NCBI GenBank assembly: GCA_029465975.1 | Contig: CM055760.1 | Coordinates: 9,995,788-10,059,787, forward strand | Origin: Dallia pectoralis | Lineage: Eukaryota; Chordata; Actinopteri; Esociformes; Umbridae | Reading direction: 5' to 3' | DNA: 64,000 nt | In this document: positions 13,566-26,800 of the stretch, in pieces | How positions within the stretch are numbered: the stretch's first letter is position 1 | How the letters are laid out: each line of letters opens with the position of its first letter | Position numbers and translations under genes: made by a program | Notes under the pieces: model-generated | What the model was told of the DNA's origin: nothing | Databases searched by the model: none | The model's input: only the letters and a program-made list of their open reading frames with translations

Positions 13566-14750
13566 TCATGAGGGCCCAAGGATCAGGTAGAGCCAAAGTC
13601 CAATGACCAGTAATGTGCATTTGAGTGATTTAGTGGACCCTTTTAGACAGCTACTTCCATTTAGCACATGCGTCTTAGCGATAGATAGCGAGACGGAACA
13701 GCCTGGTTACTCAGTACTAGCGAGGGTGTCCTTCTCAATGAAGAAGCAATCAGCAAAGACTGTGCTAGAGGGAAGAAAATACAAATAAAAGTGTGTTGAT
13801 GTTGAGGCATGTGGAGTTATTTGAGGAAGTCTTTTTAATTACAGTTTCTAAACACAGGCGGAGATTCAAAGGGAAGCTGTGTCTAACTAACAGCGGGGGT
13901 GCGCGTACAGAGAAGAGTTTTGGCACATTGGAAGTTTTCTTTTATGTGTGGGACAGCAGATAGCCCACAGGGGGCAAAAAGAACAGCCCCGGAAGCGATG
14001 TGAGTTCATGGCTGCCGTGTTTGAATTCACTGGAGGGGTGATAAGAGACATACCACAGACAGACACACACACACACACACACACACACACTGACCTGCAA
14101 GGTGTGAAAGGCAGGTGACATTCACATCTCTGCACAAACACTTAATGTGTCCGTCTAAAGACACCAACGCACTATAAAGCAGACCACACCAGCAACACGC
14201 CAGTCGGATTAGTATTCCTCTCCACCAGGCCAGACCGGTCAACCCTCCAGAGGCCATCGGTCCATTAAGGTGACCTGCACATATATATTATATATGACCC
14301 AGTAGGTCAGGGATATAAATACAAGCCTGCTGACCGTTATGAATGACCAATGGCGTGGGCGCCGAAGTGAAGACAACCGGTTCCCATTAAGAGACACGGC
14401 GGTGGGGTCGACAGGGCCTACAGCGGGAGCGCGCGCGTGCGCACGTGAAGAGACCGCGACGTGAACGGAATCACAAGCGGCACCGGCATCAGTGACTCGG
14501 TCGGGTTCACCTTCCGAATAATCAACTCGAATCTGCTGAGTCGTTCTTCGCGGAGAACGGCGGCCCCCGGTAACCGATGTGAGTGTAGCCTGCAGGAACC
14601 GCGAGCCGTACTTCCTGTTAGCCCGCTACCACACCAGGACGCCCAGCTGGTGGTCGCTCAACAGGCTAACACATATATACAGTAAAGCTATGCCGTGGCA
14701 GTGGATGATCCAGCTCTAAAAATGGCAGAACTTGGTGGAGCTTTTCAAAA
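13566..14750. other. Non-coding, CpG-rich patch
   Basis: A (CA)n run lies at about 14063-14091. The stretch at about 14350-14600 is locally CpG-rich (GCGGGAGCGCGCGCGTGCGC and neighbours), but I see no adjacent first exon to make it a promoter. No gene is supported. Confidence 0.4.
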
Positions 14751-14754
14751 GCCT

Positions 14755-14887
14755 GAGAGAAAGAGAGACAGAGAGAGAGAGAGAGAGAGACAGAGTGAGA
14801 GAGAGAGAGAGAGAGAGAGACGGAGAGAAAGAGAGACAGCGAGAGAGAGAGAGAGAGACAGAGAGAGAGACGGAGAGAAAGAGAGAC

Positions 14888-14920
<33 letters not shown>

Positions 14921-14953
14921 CGGAGAGAGAAAGAGAAAGAGAGAGAGACGGAG

Positions 14954-14984
<31 letters not shown>

Positions 14985-15011
14985 CGGAGAGAGAAAGAGA
15001 GAGAGACGGAG

Positions 15012-15072
<61 letters not shown>

Positions 15073-15076
15073 GGAG
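14755..15076. repeat. Long interrupted (AG)n microsatellite
   Basis: About 320 bp of AG repeats broken by ACGG, ACAG and AAA interruptions. Long Arg-Glu and Ser-Leu open frames on both strands come from this simple sequence and are not genes. Confidence 0.97.
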
Positions 15077-16868
15077 TGAGCCGTGAGGAACAGACAGAGG
15101 CCCACATGAGACGGCATGTTCCCTGTCGGTAGTGACTGTTATCTCAGCGTCGCGCCTCATCCCTCCCTGAGTGAGCCCTTACTGTACCCTACCTGCCATA
15201 TGGCAGTCACAGCCTGGCCCGGCCGGACAGTCTCCCTCCCAATCTGCCGGGCTAAGCGCTCTGAAAGCTGCTGGGTTCCCCCCTGTGGGCACAGAGGGTC
15301 ATTACAGACCAAGGTGAGTGCGGTGACACGGCCTGGATTAAGCGTGCAGAGATTAAATTAAATTAAAGTTTACACGGTAAGCGGTAAGCAAGCAATATGC
15401 ACATCCAGGTGTAAATATAATCCGTTCCTCTGGTTAAATCTTTATATAACCTGCCTTACTACATAAGTCTATATATGAATCACCTCTGTTATATCTTTTT
15501 TAGGATTCTTCAGAAAGACCGGAGAATGAAGTTCTGAAACTGGGGTGCTGTCATGTAGAAACAGGGCCCATCCAGCGCTGAAGAGAGGAAGGACATCCGG
15601 TAGGGCTTATTGCCAGACACAACACGGCTTTTTTCTCTGGAGACAAGGGGAGTTAGAGAGAGAGACATTCACCGAGACTGAGACAGAACCAGAACCAAAT
15701 ACAGGGTGATCAAAAGTGTGGGGAATTCACGTTTGGTCAGGGAATCCTTTGGACTCACTTTCCCCGAATATTTTGATTATATATATATTTATATGTTTAA
15801 CACTGTGTTAGTTTTATTTTGAATATCCATTCCAAGTTTTCTTATCGCTGTTATTATAGTGTTTTGTGTCACTTTGCAAAACGGCCCCCATCATTCATAC
15901 AATTAAAGCGTACCAAATGTCCGAGCGCGACGGAGACACGGCGAGAAAGGGAGACGGACGGCGAATGGGGGCGGAGAAAGGGTGAACGCGTCCAAGTGAG
16001 GGGAGGAGAAATAGAAGGTGAGAAAGTGACACAGATGGAAATAAACAACAGATGCACTATTTGTGTACGTGCAAATTCTCATTTCCATTTTGTACTGGAA
16101 CATTAGTCGGCACAAAACAAAACAGTCACGTTTCAAATTATTGGAAAATCGATCGCATAGTTTAGAAACCAGAAATAAGCGTAAGCAGAAGGGAACTCAT
16201 ACTGTAGCTACTGAAGTATATGGATATAATTTATGTCTTTTTTTTGCTTAACAATCGCGCCCTGGTTAAAACAAACGGCATCATGAACTCATCTAAGTAA
16301 CAGGAAGTGAGCTATAATCATTGTTGTGAAAATCCACAAGGAAATAATTGATTGGGCAGACAATCCATATTTGGCAACGGCCAACGCCGTCTCCGAACAC
16401 CGTTGATGATCAGTGGTTTGAATTGATCGGAAATATTGGGTGTGAAGGAATCGGAAAACGCCAATGTGCTCAGCTCACCAACTTTTTAAACTTTCAAAAA
16501 GGTCAGTGCCATTAGTATAATTTATTTAATAAGAGTTCAAATAAATTTTCATGACAGCTGCCAATAATTATGGACCTGACTGCACATAATGTATAATTCT
16601 GCAGAATCCATCAGCCAAGCCCTCGTGTAGTCCCCAAAGCAGGAGACCCATTAGAGCATACCCCAGGAACGCATTAAATAACCAGGAACCCATTAGAGGA
16701 TATTCCAGGCGCCGCCGTAGGAGCAAATCAAATCTATACATTTTTGCAGGGCCAACGTACAGTGGGACACCAGTTTTGTACAGTCATAAATAAGTAATTA
16801 TATATAATAACTTTAAATGTGTAATATTTCAACAGTTCGTTCCTTATTGGTTCTCATAGTATTGTGAC
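15077..16868. other. Non-coding, no recognised feature
   Basis: No supported exon, RNA or transposon. Parts are AT-rich. Confidence 0.5.
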
Positions 16869-17228
16869 ATAGCTGTTCTCTCCCCTGTTCTCTCCACTGA
16901 TCTCTCCATTCGCCTCTGTTCTTTCCAGTCGCCACTGTTCTCTCAGCTGTTCTCTCCGCTGTTCTCTCCCCTGTTCTTTCCCCTGTTCTCTCCACTCGTC
17001 ACTGTTCTCTCCGCTGTTCTCTCCCCTGTTCTTACCCCTGTCCTCTCCGCTGTTCTCTCCACTCGTCACTGTTCTCTCCACTGTTCTCTTTGCTGTTCTC
17101 TCCACTGTTCTCTCCACTCGTCACTGTTCTCTCCACTGTTCTCTTTGCTGTTCTCTCCACTGTTCTCTCCGCTCGCCACTGATCTCTCCACTGATCTCTC
17201 CACTGTTCTCTCCACTGTTCTCTCCACT
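16869..17228. repeat. 12-bp minisatellite (CTGTTCTCTCCN)
   Basis: Imperfect tandem copies of CTGTTCTCTCC(A/G), with inserted ACTCGTCA blocks that form a longer period in the middle (about 17000-17140). Because 12 is a multiple of 3, minus-strand frames stay open as Glu-Arg-Thr-Val type peptides. This is a repeat effect. Confidence 0.93.
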
Positions 17229-20200
17229 GACACTGTGGCGTATAACTTGTCAATATATGTACATTCAGTGTCCACTAACATTATGAAATAAACAATGAAT
17301 CAGCTATATATTATATGTAAATGTGATACAAATACATTTGCTCAGAGAATACACATGGCACCAAAAAACGTATTCAATTGTTAGCGCTTAGAGTTTATTA
17401 TTAAGGTTTTAGCAGATTTGCTTTGAACACACGGGTGGGAGATATAAATACCTTCTACACCGTTTGACATTGAGGGAGAAATACTGTATGTAGTCTCATG
17501 GCATTGGCTTACACCAGTCATAATGTTTTAGCTAGACTGTTGGTGAATATCGTGTTTTTGAAGACGTTAGCGCACGGATGCTAAATACAAATGCTTACGG
17601 AGATGGGACTAACAGGTCCCAGGGGGGTTAAATGTCATTTAACGGCATTAAAAGAAAATAAATATATTTTCTGTGTTTATTCATGGTAATGTGGAAAGTA
17701 GGGAAGGAGCCCATTATGGTGAACACTGTCTAATTTGCCTTGATAGTGGCCCAGTGTGTACACTGGAAAAACCCTGAACAGCGGCGTTCTGCCTCAATTT
17801 AATTTTTATTTTTCTCAAGAACATAAATTACCGTCACACCAGGGAAGTATTCTTAAGAACAAAATTAAATCTGCATTAGTATTCGACTTTTCTTTCGTGG
17901 ATCTCAGTCAACTGAAAATAGATTCCACTTCAATTATAACCTTCCGTCCTTGTTTCTCTGGAAAATGTGGTGTTGATATCATCAGAGTTTCTTGCGACTG
18001 GTCCTGCCGCTCTTCTATGGCCAATCAACACATGAACGAACACGCACACAAACAGTTTAGCAAAAAGAAACAGTTTGCCAGGACTAGGAACCACGAATTA
18101 CCCAACAAAATATTGACCCCATGCACATTATTTACACAAATACATTTCTTTATTTTACCACAAAGAAAAAAATGTCAATCTTAGTCTCCGTTCTTAAATC
18201 CCGACGAAAACATCCGTTGGAATTAAACAGGGTAGTACGTAAGTGCACACACGTACACAAAAGGATTAGAAAGAAACGTCGAGAATCTTAAAAACGTCAG
18301 AGGAAAGGTCTGTGCTGTAACGTGTAAAAGAGTGCACAAAGTACTGAAACACATTTGTTGTCAAATACGTATATATTGTGAGGAATGTGACTGGTCTGGC
18401 TAACCGGTTTCCCTGTGTTGCTTACAGTATACAGCCATTTTGTCTCATCTTTATCCAGGGTCTTTCAGATTTTCAGGAAATCTGGGTGCATGTGTTTACA
18501 CACACTTTAATTAACGAGCATGCAAACAAATTAATGATATAGACCTCTCATACAGCCCGAAGGTCATTGACGTATAAAGCAATACAGTATTAATTAATGG
18601 AACGTATTTATTATTCATAATTTCGTCTCTGGCCTCTAACTATTCTGACATCACAGATTAAACGGTGCTCGCGAGTACTACTGATTATAAAGCTATTTTA
18701 TATCAGATGCGTGAATTGTGTGCCGAAATTGTTAGCATTCAGAAGTGGTTTAAAAGAAGAATTGGTTTATTTTATGGAAACAAATCATGCCTTTCCTATC
18801 AGCACAGCATAGATGCGCAATCTCACCACAAATGTGTTTAATGTGTTTTATTTTTCCTGGGTTTTTAAATCTATTTTCTGTGACACCACTGTGCACCACT
18901 GTAAAATAGACCCAGGACTCAGCGTGATTTCTCCGTTTGGATAGAGATTAAATATAGAAAAAATACATTAATATCAACAGCACAAGTGGGGTCACCTGTA
19001 CACAGGACACAATGTAAACGCAAGTGGGGTCACCTTCAATGAGAGCCAGGTACTCTCTGTGACTGTTTGTGGAGCTAGGCACTGAGACAGTCACTCAGAG
19101 ATTGCGATATTTCAAAGTTGAGATATGTTCTATTTAATGCTAATTGCCAACGGTAACCCATGGCAGGTAGATATTCTCTGCATCTAGAAGTCACTTCTCG
19201 TTTCTACTAGCTAGCATGAAACCCCCAGGCTAGCTGAAAACATGAACGAGAGATCATTGCGGTGTCCGCTTTTGCTATTATTTATGATGCGTCTCTGGAT
19301 TCGTACGGAGATTTAATTAAAGTAAGGGTTGCACGGAAGAATGTTTCAGAGATCGTTGGGATCACGGCTGAGTGTTACACGCATAACGACAAACGAAAAG
19401 TGCTAATTGAACATTGACATTGAGTGGGCATTTTGTCGATACGTAATCATTTTTGGCAGTGAAGTCACGAATGATAAAATCCTTTTAATAATTGCGGAGA
19501 CTGATGTTTAGGAAGACCAGCTACAGCTCGTAAAAGATCGTGACCTTTGTGAGATGAGAGCAAGTTGGTTGTGTGAATCTAGCTTTACAGTGTAGCTATT
19601 AACAGTTTAGAGTTGACTTAATGAGGTGAGATTACTCTTACCAGTCTTTTCGGGACAGATGGCCAGTTGCTTAGGGCAATGGCGTGGTTGGCTATTTGCC
19701 ACCTGGAGGAGAAGTATCGGAACAGAAGTGACCGTGGTGGCAGGGGTCAACGAAGATACTGCCTCCACACTTCCTGCAAAAACAAATGTGTAGGCAGTCT
19801 AAATTAAATCATTTGCTTTACAGGTTTTACAAGTACTAGCAGATTTTGTCTAGGCTTCCTTGAATCAAGGATGAAGGGGAAATGTTTGTTTAAGAAAAAC
19901 GTCTTTTATACTTGATTATTGTGTTCAGTGTCCGGCTGAAGGCAGACGGTATAACGGGGACTTCTCCAGGGGTCCCGGCCCTGTGGGCTCCCTGATTAAC
20001 CACAGCTGGCTCCACTGATTGCTTTATGTCTCCGTTTATTTAGGCCAGTCGCACCTGCTGAAGGCTCTCTGTGGAGCAGTTAAGAGGGAAAGCAAAGACG
20101 ACGTACGGGGAACTACATCGGCCGACCTCTGTGAGAAACGGTAATATTTTAGCCTTAGTCGGCTTTACTTCCCCCAAATTGCGTACAGGTGTAGTCGTTA

Positions 20201-23200
20201 TCAGTTACTGTCCCGTTCTGATTTTTCATTTGTTTTTTTTGTTTTTTTTTACACAATCCAGGACCAGACGAAATAGCCTGTTTAAAAACCTGTCTGTTCT
20301 ACTCAGCGGTAGTGAAGAAAACACAAAAGAAAACGCAAATTTTCAAGATATCATTCGAGTCTCTTTGACTGTCCTACTGTGGTTTTCTGTGATGGTGTAT
20401 TAAAATCGTTACAGTAGTTTCAATACTCTGACTTGCCTTCATGCAGATTGTAAGGTGGATGAAATGTGCAGTGCTTAAACAATGGCTGCCAATACAAAAA
20501 GACTATTAAATGTCTGTTGGCACTAACCCTTCAGCATTTCCTCTCGAGAATGACAAATGTTTTTCCGTGACCCCAATTTGGTCCAAACCTTTGGTCTGAT
20601 GGTACTCCAGGAAGACCAGCAGTCATTATTTGAAAAAATGCTTTTCTTGCCTTCACTTTTATGTTTGACTGACCTAATTCCTGCTCTAAGCTTTTCTCCG
20701 GCCCTCTCTATATGTAGGTATCTGTACAGGCTCCTGGGCACCTGGTCTTCGGCAGAGCGTAGAGGCCTGCGGGCGTCCTCTTTGTGATGGCGGAGGCCCC
20801 TGAACAACTCGCAGCTGAACCGGGGCCTGTCGTTGCGATGTGGTACGTTTTGTTGATGTACATCTCCTCACAGCGGACGTTCTTTTGTCAGCGTAGTCTT
20901 GAATGTGGGCATTGGTGTCCTCAAAGGCTTCCAGTTCTTTGCCGTGAATGCAAAGAGAGAAATAGTTTGTTTTCTTGCTCCCCGACGTTTGTAAATCTAG
21001 CTCGTAATGAGGTTGTAATATTCACTGGCTCGTTCTGGTGGAACAAAATCCACGGTTTTCATAATATTGTAAGATGTAACAAACACGGAAAAGCACAAGC
21101 GGCGTCCAACGCCCAGAGGCCTTCCTCACCGGGAACCGAAGCGACGAGTGAGAGCCTTCGTGCTGTGAGACTGCTGTGAGGTTTCTCTTCCACTTGACGT
21201 TGTCTGGGAGAAGGTCCATAGAAATGCTGACGACTCCGCCGTACTGAGACGTAGCTGCAACAGTGGAAGTTTAACAAGTCGAGTGCCGGAGAGGGTCAAG
21301 CAGGCAGCCATAAAGAGCTCTTTTGCTGAGGGACGGCCAGTCTGATGTATTCAAGGACGACTGTCCTTCCAGAAAATACCCCCGTTATCCAGGTATCGGC
21401 AGACTCGTTTCGCGGTTGGCAGACATCCAAAGCGTCTCGTTCACACTGTGAGAAGCTTGGCATTCCGGTGCTGGAGTTCTGACTGCCGGATCTCACACCA
21501 CATGGTTCTGGGACCGGTAATGGGATCTAGTAAATGCTACTAAAATGGGCCTTTTCTTGTGATCGCAGCTCACTGACATATTTAACCCCGAGTTGCCAGC
21601 GATGCACGGTGACTTCAATAACTCAATATAACACAGGTTATGAATAAATAATATCCCTTCGGCATCCCTCTGCTACTATGGGTAGAACTCTAGGACGTTC
21701 TAAGACGTTTTATGGGTAGAACTCTTAAGACGTTCTGTCGGGGATTAGCCTTGTTCTGTACTCGTCCCATTTGTACAGAAGTGTTTCTGAAGGCACATGA
21801 CGTCTCTATCTTTATGGTGAAACTGCGTAGATGGCAACGTGATATATGATATGAATGGCATGCAGACATCTTCACAAATGAGGAGAAGATCATGGAAAGT
21901 TCTGTCTTTCCAGCGGGTTCACACCATTCTAGGGTTGACTGGGAATTGTGTAACTAATTCAGATTTTTTTTTAAGGTGTTGAGATGATTTGACAGCAATT
22001 CTAAAGAACGTTCGGTTTATAATTTCACAGGGAAATATATAAATGCTGTTTTAAGCACTGCCGGTCTTTTCACACAACAGGAGACAAAGGTACAAAAGAG
22101 AATATAAACGTTTTAGTCTTCATTGCACTGGCCTCCGTTCAGATCTCCAATGCTTAGGAAGATTTTAGCAAGTTTATACTGTGAAATAGTTCAATGACAA
22201 CATATTTTGTAAAAATAAATCTTATTATAATTAGGTTATGGTTCTTTTATTCATATTTGCCAGTTTGTTGGTTAATGCATTTACTTTTCTCTTCCCACTC
22301 CATCATTGTGTGTCACAGAATAATCAGTACCTAGTTGAATAACAGGTTTGTTGTCACCTGAGACCAGGCAACATCGCCATGGCTCTTTGAAACCAGATCT
22401 AATCCCCAGACGGGGTCAATAATGTGAAGAAAACATGAAACAAAGGGAGTAACTGTCCCATGAAATCCAATTTATTGAAATCCAATTCGGCTGAACATTT
22501 CTCGCAGTCCGCACACATTCTGGTTCTTTGTAAAGTGGAAACTTGTTCTGAAAGGGTTGCAATTGCCGTGCTCCAGAAAGACGGGAGGCGACGCCCGTCC
22601 AATGGGACGAGTCTATTCTAATTCGACGGAGGTGGAAGACGGGCATGACCGGTCGTTCCAGAAGGATTGAGAGAACTAGGTAGAGAGAGCAAACACAACG
22701 GTCATGCTGCTCAGGTTTTTTCTGTTGATTGGAATGGATCTACATCTGGATGAGCGTCTGTCATTCAGGTGAATTGTGTTGATTGTGATGTTCTGTTCGC
22801 TTCTGCACCTGTGAGCTTTTTATTTTCTGGGGCTGCCTTTTATCTCTTTGACAGTCTCTACCGTTCTAAACGGCTGTGACAGACCACGACCACTTGCCAA
22901 TCTGAATATAATTATAGTTTGTTGGCTTCAATGAAACGCTATTCGGGAACTTGTTGAGCATGTAGACTATATCTGGTACTAAAACATTTCTCTGTGCTCT
23001 GTAGAAATGTTGCAGTGCATCGTAGCTTGTGGCTCTAGCGTGATGGAGGGAGCAAACATGTCCCCATTTGTTCATGTTTCTCTCGTATAAATACTTTATT
23101 AACTGACTCCTTCTTCAGGTCTGTTACCTAGACAGGACACCCATTGTAAAGCAGGCAGAATATGAACAATACAGACGACAAAACAGGTTTCTCATTAAAT

Positions 23201-23791
23201 ATTCTTTATCCCAGGTTCAATTAGTAATGAAGGTTATGCGGAGGAAAACAAGGCTTCTGGCATAATGATGTGTTTTCACAAATTGTTTAAAAAGGGAGGC
23301 TGTGTGTTTTTATTAAAGCGTTGTGTGCCTGTTTCCCGTTGCCCTCCATTTAAAATGTTATTCCGTGTCTTGCTAGCTGTTGTCCATGGTCTTGCCTGTT
23401 CGGGATATATGCAATCACAGTCTTTCTTTATCCAGGTGAGAAAGAACACCGTACACACACACACACACACACAAACGTATGCACGTACACACACACACAT
23501 ACGCACGTACACACATGGCTGTTCATGACCTTCTATTCTTGTTGATAACAGCAATCTGTAATTTCCCATTACATATTTATCCCTGAGTTCTGCAGACAGA
23601 CTCTGTAATTCAGATGTTCTCCTGGTAGCTGTACAGAACAATAACCCGTTCCGCTTATTTATGAAAGATAAAAACCATAACAGTGTTTATCCCTCGGGGT
23701 GAACCTATCTAGTCTCCAGGTGTGTTGTCATGGTACACACTGCCAGGGCCCGGCTCGCTTTGTTTCCCAGAAGGCTTAGTTCTATCTCTCC
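17229..23791. other. Non-coding interval upstream of the CXADR-like gene
   Basis: Mostly single-copy-looking sequence. About 18480-18690 is AT-rich with many TAAT/ATTA homeodomain-type cores and could be a conserved non-coding element, but this cannot be shown from one genome. An open frame at 20560-20860 on the minus strand is exon-like but unassigned. A (CA)n run lies at about 23451-23515. The promoter of the plus-strand gene must lie near the right end, but no clear TATA box was seen. Confidence 0.4.
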
Positions 23792-23849
23792 ATGAAAATT
23801 GAGTTTGTTGTTCTGCTGCTAAACATTTTGAGTTTAATTGCCTCTGTCG
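23792..23849 (+). CDS. CXADR-like gene, candidate exon 1 (signal peptide)
   Basis: ATG at 23792 opens MKIEFVVLLLNILSLIASV, a short basic start followed by a hydrophobic core, as expected of a signal peptide. The donor would be G|GTTACG, which is weak. It leaves phase 1, which exactly fits the next exon (two leading bases, GT). No other upstream candidate of this quality was seen. A transcript would decide it. Confidence 0.55.
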
Positions 23850-26800
23850 GTTACGTCAAAATGCTGTAACCAAAGCGAACGTCGTAAGTGATCAGACGCA
23901 AGGTTTTGGCACGGCGTTTTAGAAACGTCACCATCGTCCAAATGTTTCGGGTCGCTTAGAAGTGTCCCGGTGGTTGAAGGAAAAGCACATGTTCTGTTCA
24001 TTAGAATAACATCAACTTGATCCGAACTGCAATTGTAGTCATTGTTAACGTTGTAAACTATGCAAGAACTATTTAGGGAAGAAGCTGTCCGCTGGAATTC
24101 TGTATATGGATTGGCCAGCATAATCCCCGGATCTCAATAATATTATTCTACTGTGAAAGCAGCTAAACCGTGTGGTGTGTTAGAAATGCCCGTCAAGCCA
24201 TTCTAAATTGTGGAGATGCTTCAGTACGCAAAGGGGTGAATTCTCTTCGGATTACCTCACTATATTGACAACTAGAATGCCAAACGTCTGCAAGGCTGCG
24301 ATTGCTGTAACCTTTCTGTGATTGCAAAAAGTTTGAAAGACACAATCATTGTTTTAAATAAAATCATCATCTCTTACCATGTCGAAATATTTCCTATTCA
24401 AACTACGTTTACTTATTTGTACGTTTTCATGGAAAACGAAGACACTTCGGAGTGATCCCAAACTATTAAACGATGTGTGTAATATGCAAATATGCAGAAC
24501 AAACTGAACGTACCATCGCAGTAATATACAGCACCGGGGGTTTTCTAACCAAAAGGCTTAAAATGCCAGAAGAGGACTGGCCACCTCTCAGAGCTTGGTT
24601 CCTCTCTAGGTTTCTTTGTTGTAAAAAGGGCTGTATACAAATTAATTTGATTCATTGATTGGTTCCTTATTCAAACAAGCTTGTCGAAAGAAGTTTGAAT
24701 ACAAGGTGAGCAGAATACTTCTAACAGTCGACCGTATTTGAACGGACATAGGTGGTGGCATGGGTATGCTGGTGACCTCGACCGGGCCACAGACCGTGCA
24801 GATGGCCCAGGGAGAGCGCGTGATCCTGGGGTGCGCGTACACGTTTGAGCCCGGGGACACCGGGGACCTGGATATCGAGTGGTCAATGATCAGTCCAGAC
24901 GCCACCCAGAAGGACCGACTGGTGAGTGGGCCTGACGCAGCGGACTTGTTGTGGATGTCAGATGTCTAGTTCCCCACACCGTTTGTCCAGCCGCCGCGAT
25001 GATACACGCTGTTAGATAAAGTGTTCGGGTCGAGAATAGAACCAATCTGTTCCTTCCTCGCCACTCGGCTGCTGTTGCCGCGATATGGCAAAAGACTTCC
25101 CTTTACTGACGTTTTTCCGGGTATATTTCAGTTTTTATGTCTGGGCTTTTCTTCCGCGCGTTCCCGATTTAACCGGATTTCGAATGCCTTTAAGTGTTTG
25201 CCCTTCTCAGCTCTTGTCCTATGCAGGTGGGATCGAATACGTCCACGGTACGCCTGACCTCACTAAGGGGCTGGACTTTGCTACAGATGACCCATCCCAG
25301 GGCAACGCCTCCCTCACCATCGCCTCCCTGTCTCCAGCTCATTCTGCCACCTACCAGTGTAAGGTCAAGAAGTCGCCCGGAGTGGACATGCGCAAGGTGT
25401 CCCTGGTTGTTATGGGTGAGACGGGAGTTCTATTTCATCGTCGGGGTAACGCGCCGTCGTGCTGAATTATTTAAGCCTGTGTGTCGAACTCAGTGTAACC
25501 TGGTTTTAGTTACCTAGACTGCAATATTTAAAGGCCATACATACATGGTTTGTATCCTACCAAGGGTAGGACAGTCTAGATTTACATTATTATGCTTATC
25601 CTTGTAATCTTACAAGGGACTTTAAAAACAAGCGAGGAAAGTGCAGAAACACGGGGGGTTCGTGAAAAACCCTTAAATATATGTGCCGTTCGGCAATACT
25701 TCGGTCTGTTGAGAAAATGGCCAGTTGGACCGAAAACGTCCTCACCAGCACTACAGGCTTAAGTCAGGTCCATTTCCGTACGCCTCTTGATTCCTCGTCT
25801 CAGGCAAAGTTTTCTTCTCCTTTTGTCAAAGCATTTTGTCGTCTACCTTTTGTCCGCACATTATCCCCTGGGTGCTGCTTTTCCTATTCTCTCCTACAAT
25901 CCTTTTCTGTCCGTCACCCTCCCTCTGTGTAACCGGGGCGATATTGTGTGCGGTGGGAAAATAAGCTCTGGTGAAAGGAAATACAGTGCTACATCCTGAA
26001 TAGAAGCACTCCGGTGAAAGGGGAACTCGTTTCAGAACGACGAAGACGCGCCGTCGAAGACCTGTCATTTGCTGCCACCGTCAAGTTTGTCATTGGCTTT
26101 AAATGAAAAAAACAACACCACGTAATTCGTGCATATTATATACATTCCGCTGTTCCTTTTCCCAGTGCTCTATGGTTGAAATGAGCACGGACCGTTTTAA
26201 TTTGTTCAGTTTGTACAATGTGTTACGATGACAGGGCTTAAATGCAGTCTCTCATTCCTTTGCGGACAGTGCGTCCGTCTGTGCCTAAATGCTGGCTGGA
26301 GGGGGAGGCCGTAAAGGGGGAGGCCGTGTCCCTCCACTGTAATTCATCACAGGGGTCCTCCCCTCTGAGCTACGCCTGGACGAGAGACACAGGGCCCGTC
26401 CTTGCCACAGCCACACAGAGTAAGTCTGACCCCTACTGGTGTCCTGTGGAATTACAACATACAGTTTTGACTGAAGCGTTAATCGTCGCTCTCTGCACTC
26501 GGTGATCCATCAGGTCATGTGACCGGGGGCGTGTTGTCCATCAGCAATCACTCGGAGACCTTCGCCGGCGTCTACGCGTGTGAGGTCACCAACGCTGTGG
26601 GGTCGGAGAGGTGCACCATCAAACTAGCGGCTAACGAACGTAGGTACCCTCACACGCACCGGGGGGTCAGTCTCAGACTGCTTTACACTGTCGTCCCGGT
26701 TCTGACCCGGTTTTGCGCCGTCCGCCTCTGTCTCCCTACAGCTCCCAACAGAACCGGAGCGATTATCGGCACTGTGGTGGGCTGTCTACTGCTAACCGTA

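Noticed and set aside
14666..15160. Arg-Glu-rich and Ser-Leu-rich open frames
   Set aside because: Produced by the (AG)n tract in every frame; not coding.
16813..17281. Glu-Arg-Thr-Val repeat protein on the minus strand
   Set aside because: Product of a 12-bp minisatellite whose period is a multiple of 3.
17756..18184. 142-codon plus-strand open frame
   Set aside because: AT-rich, no domain, no splice partners, and no similarity I recognise.
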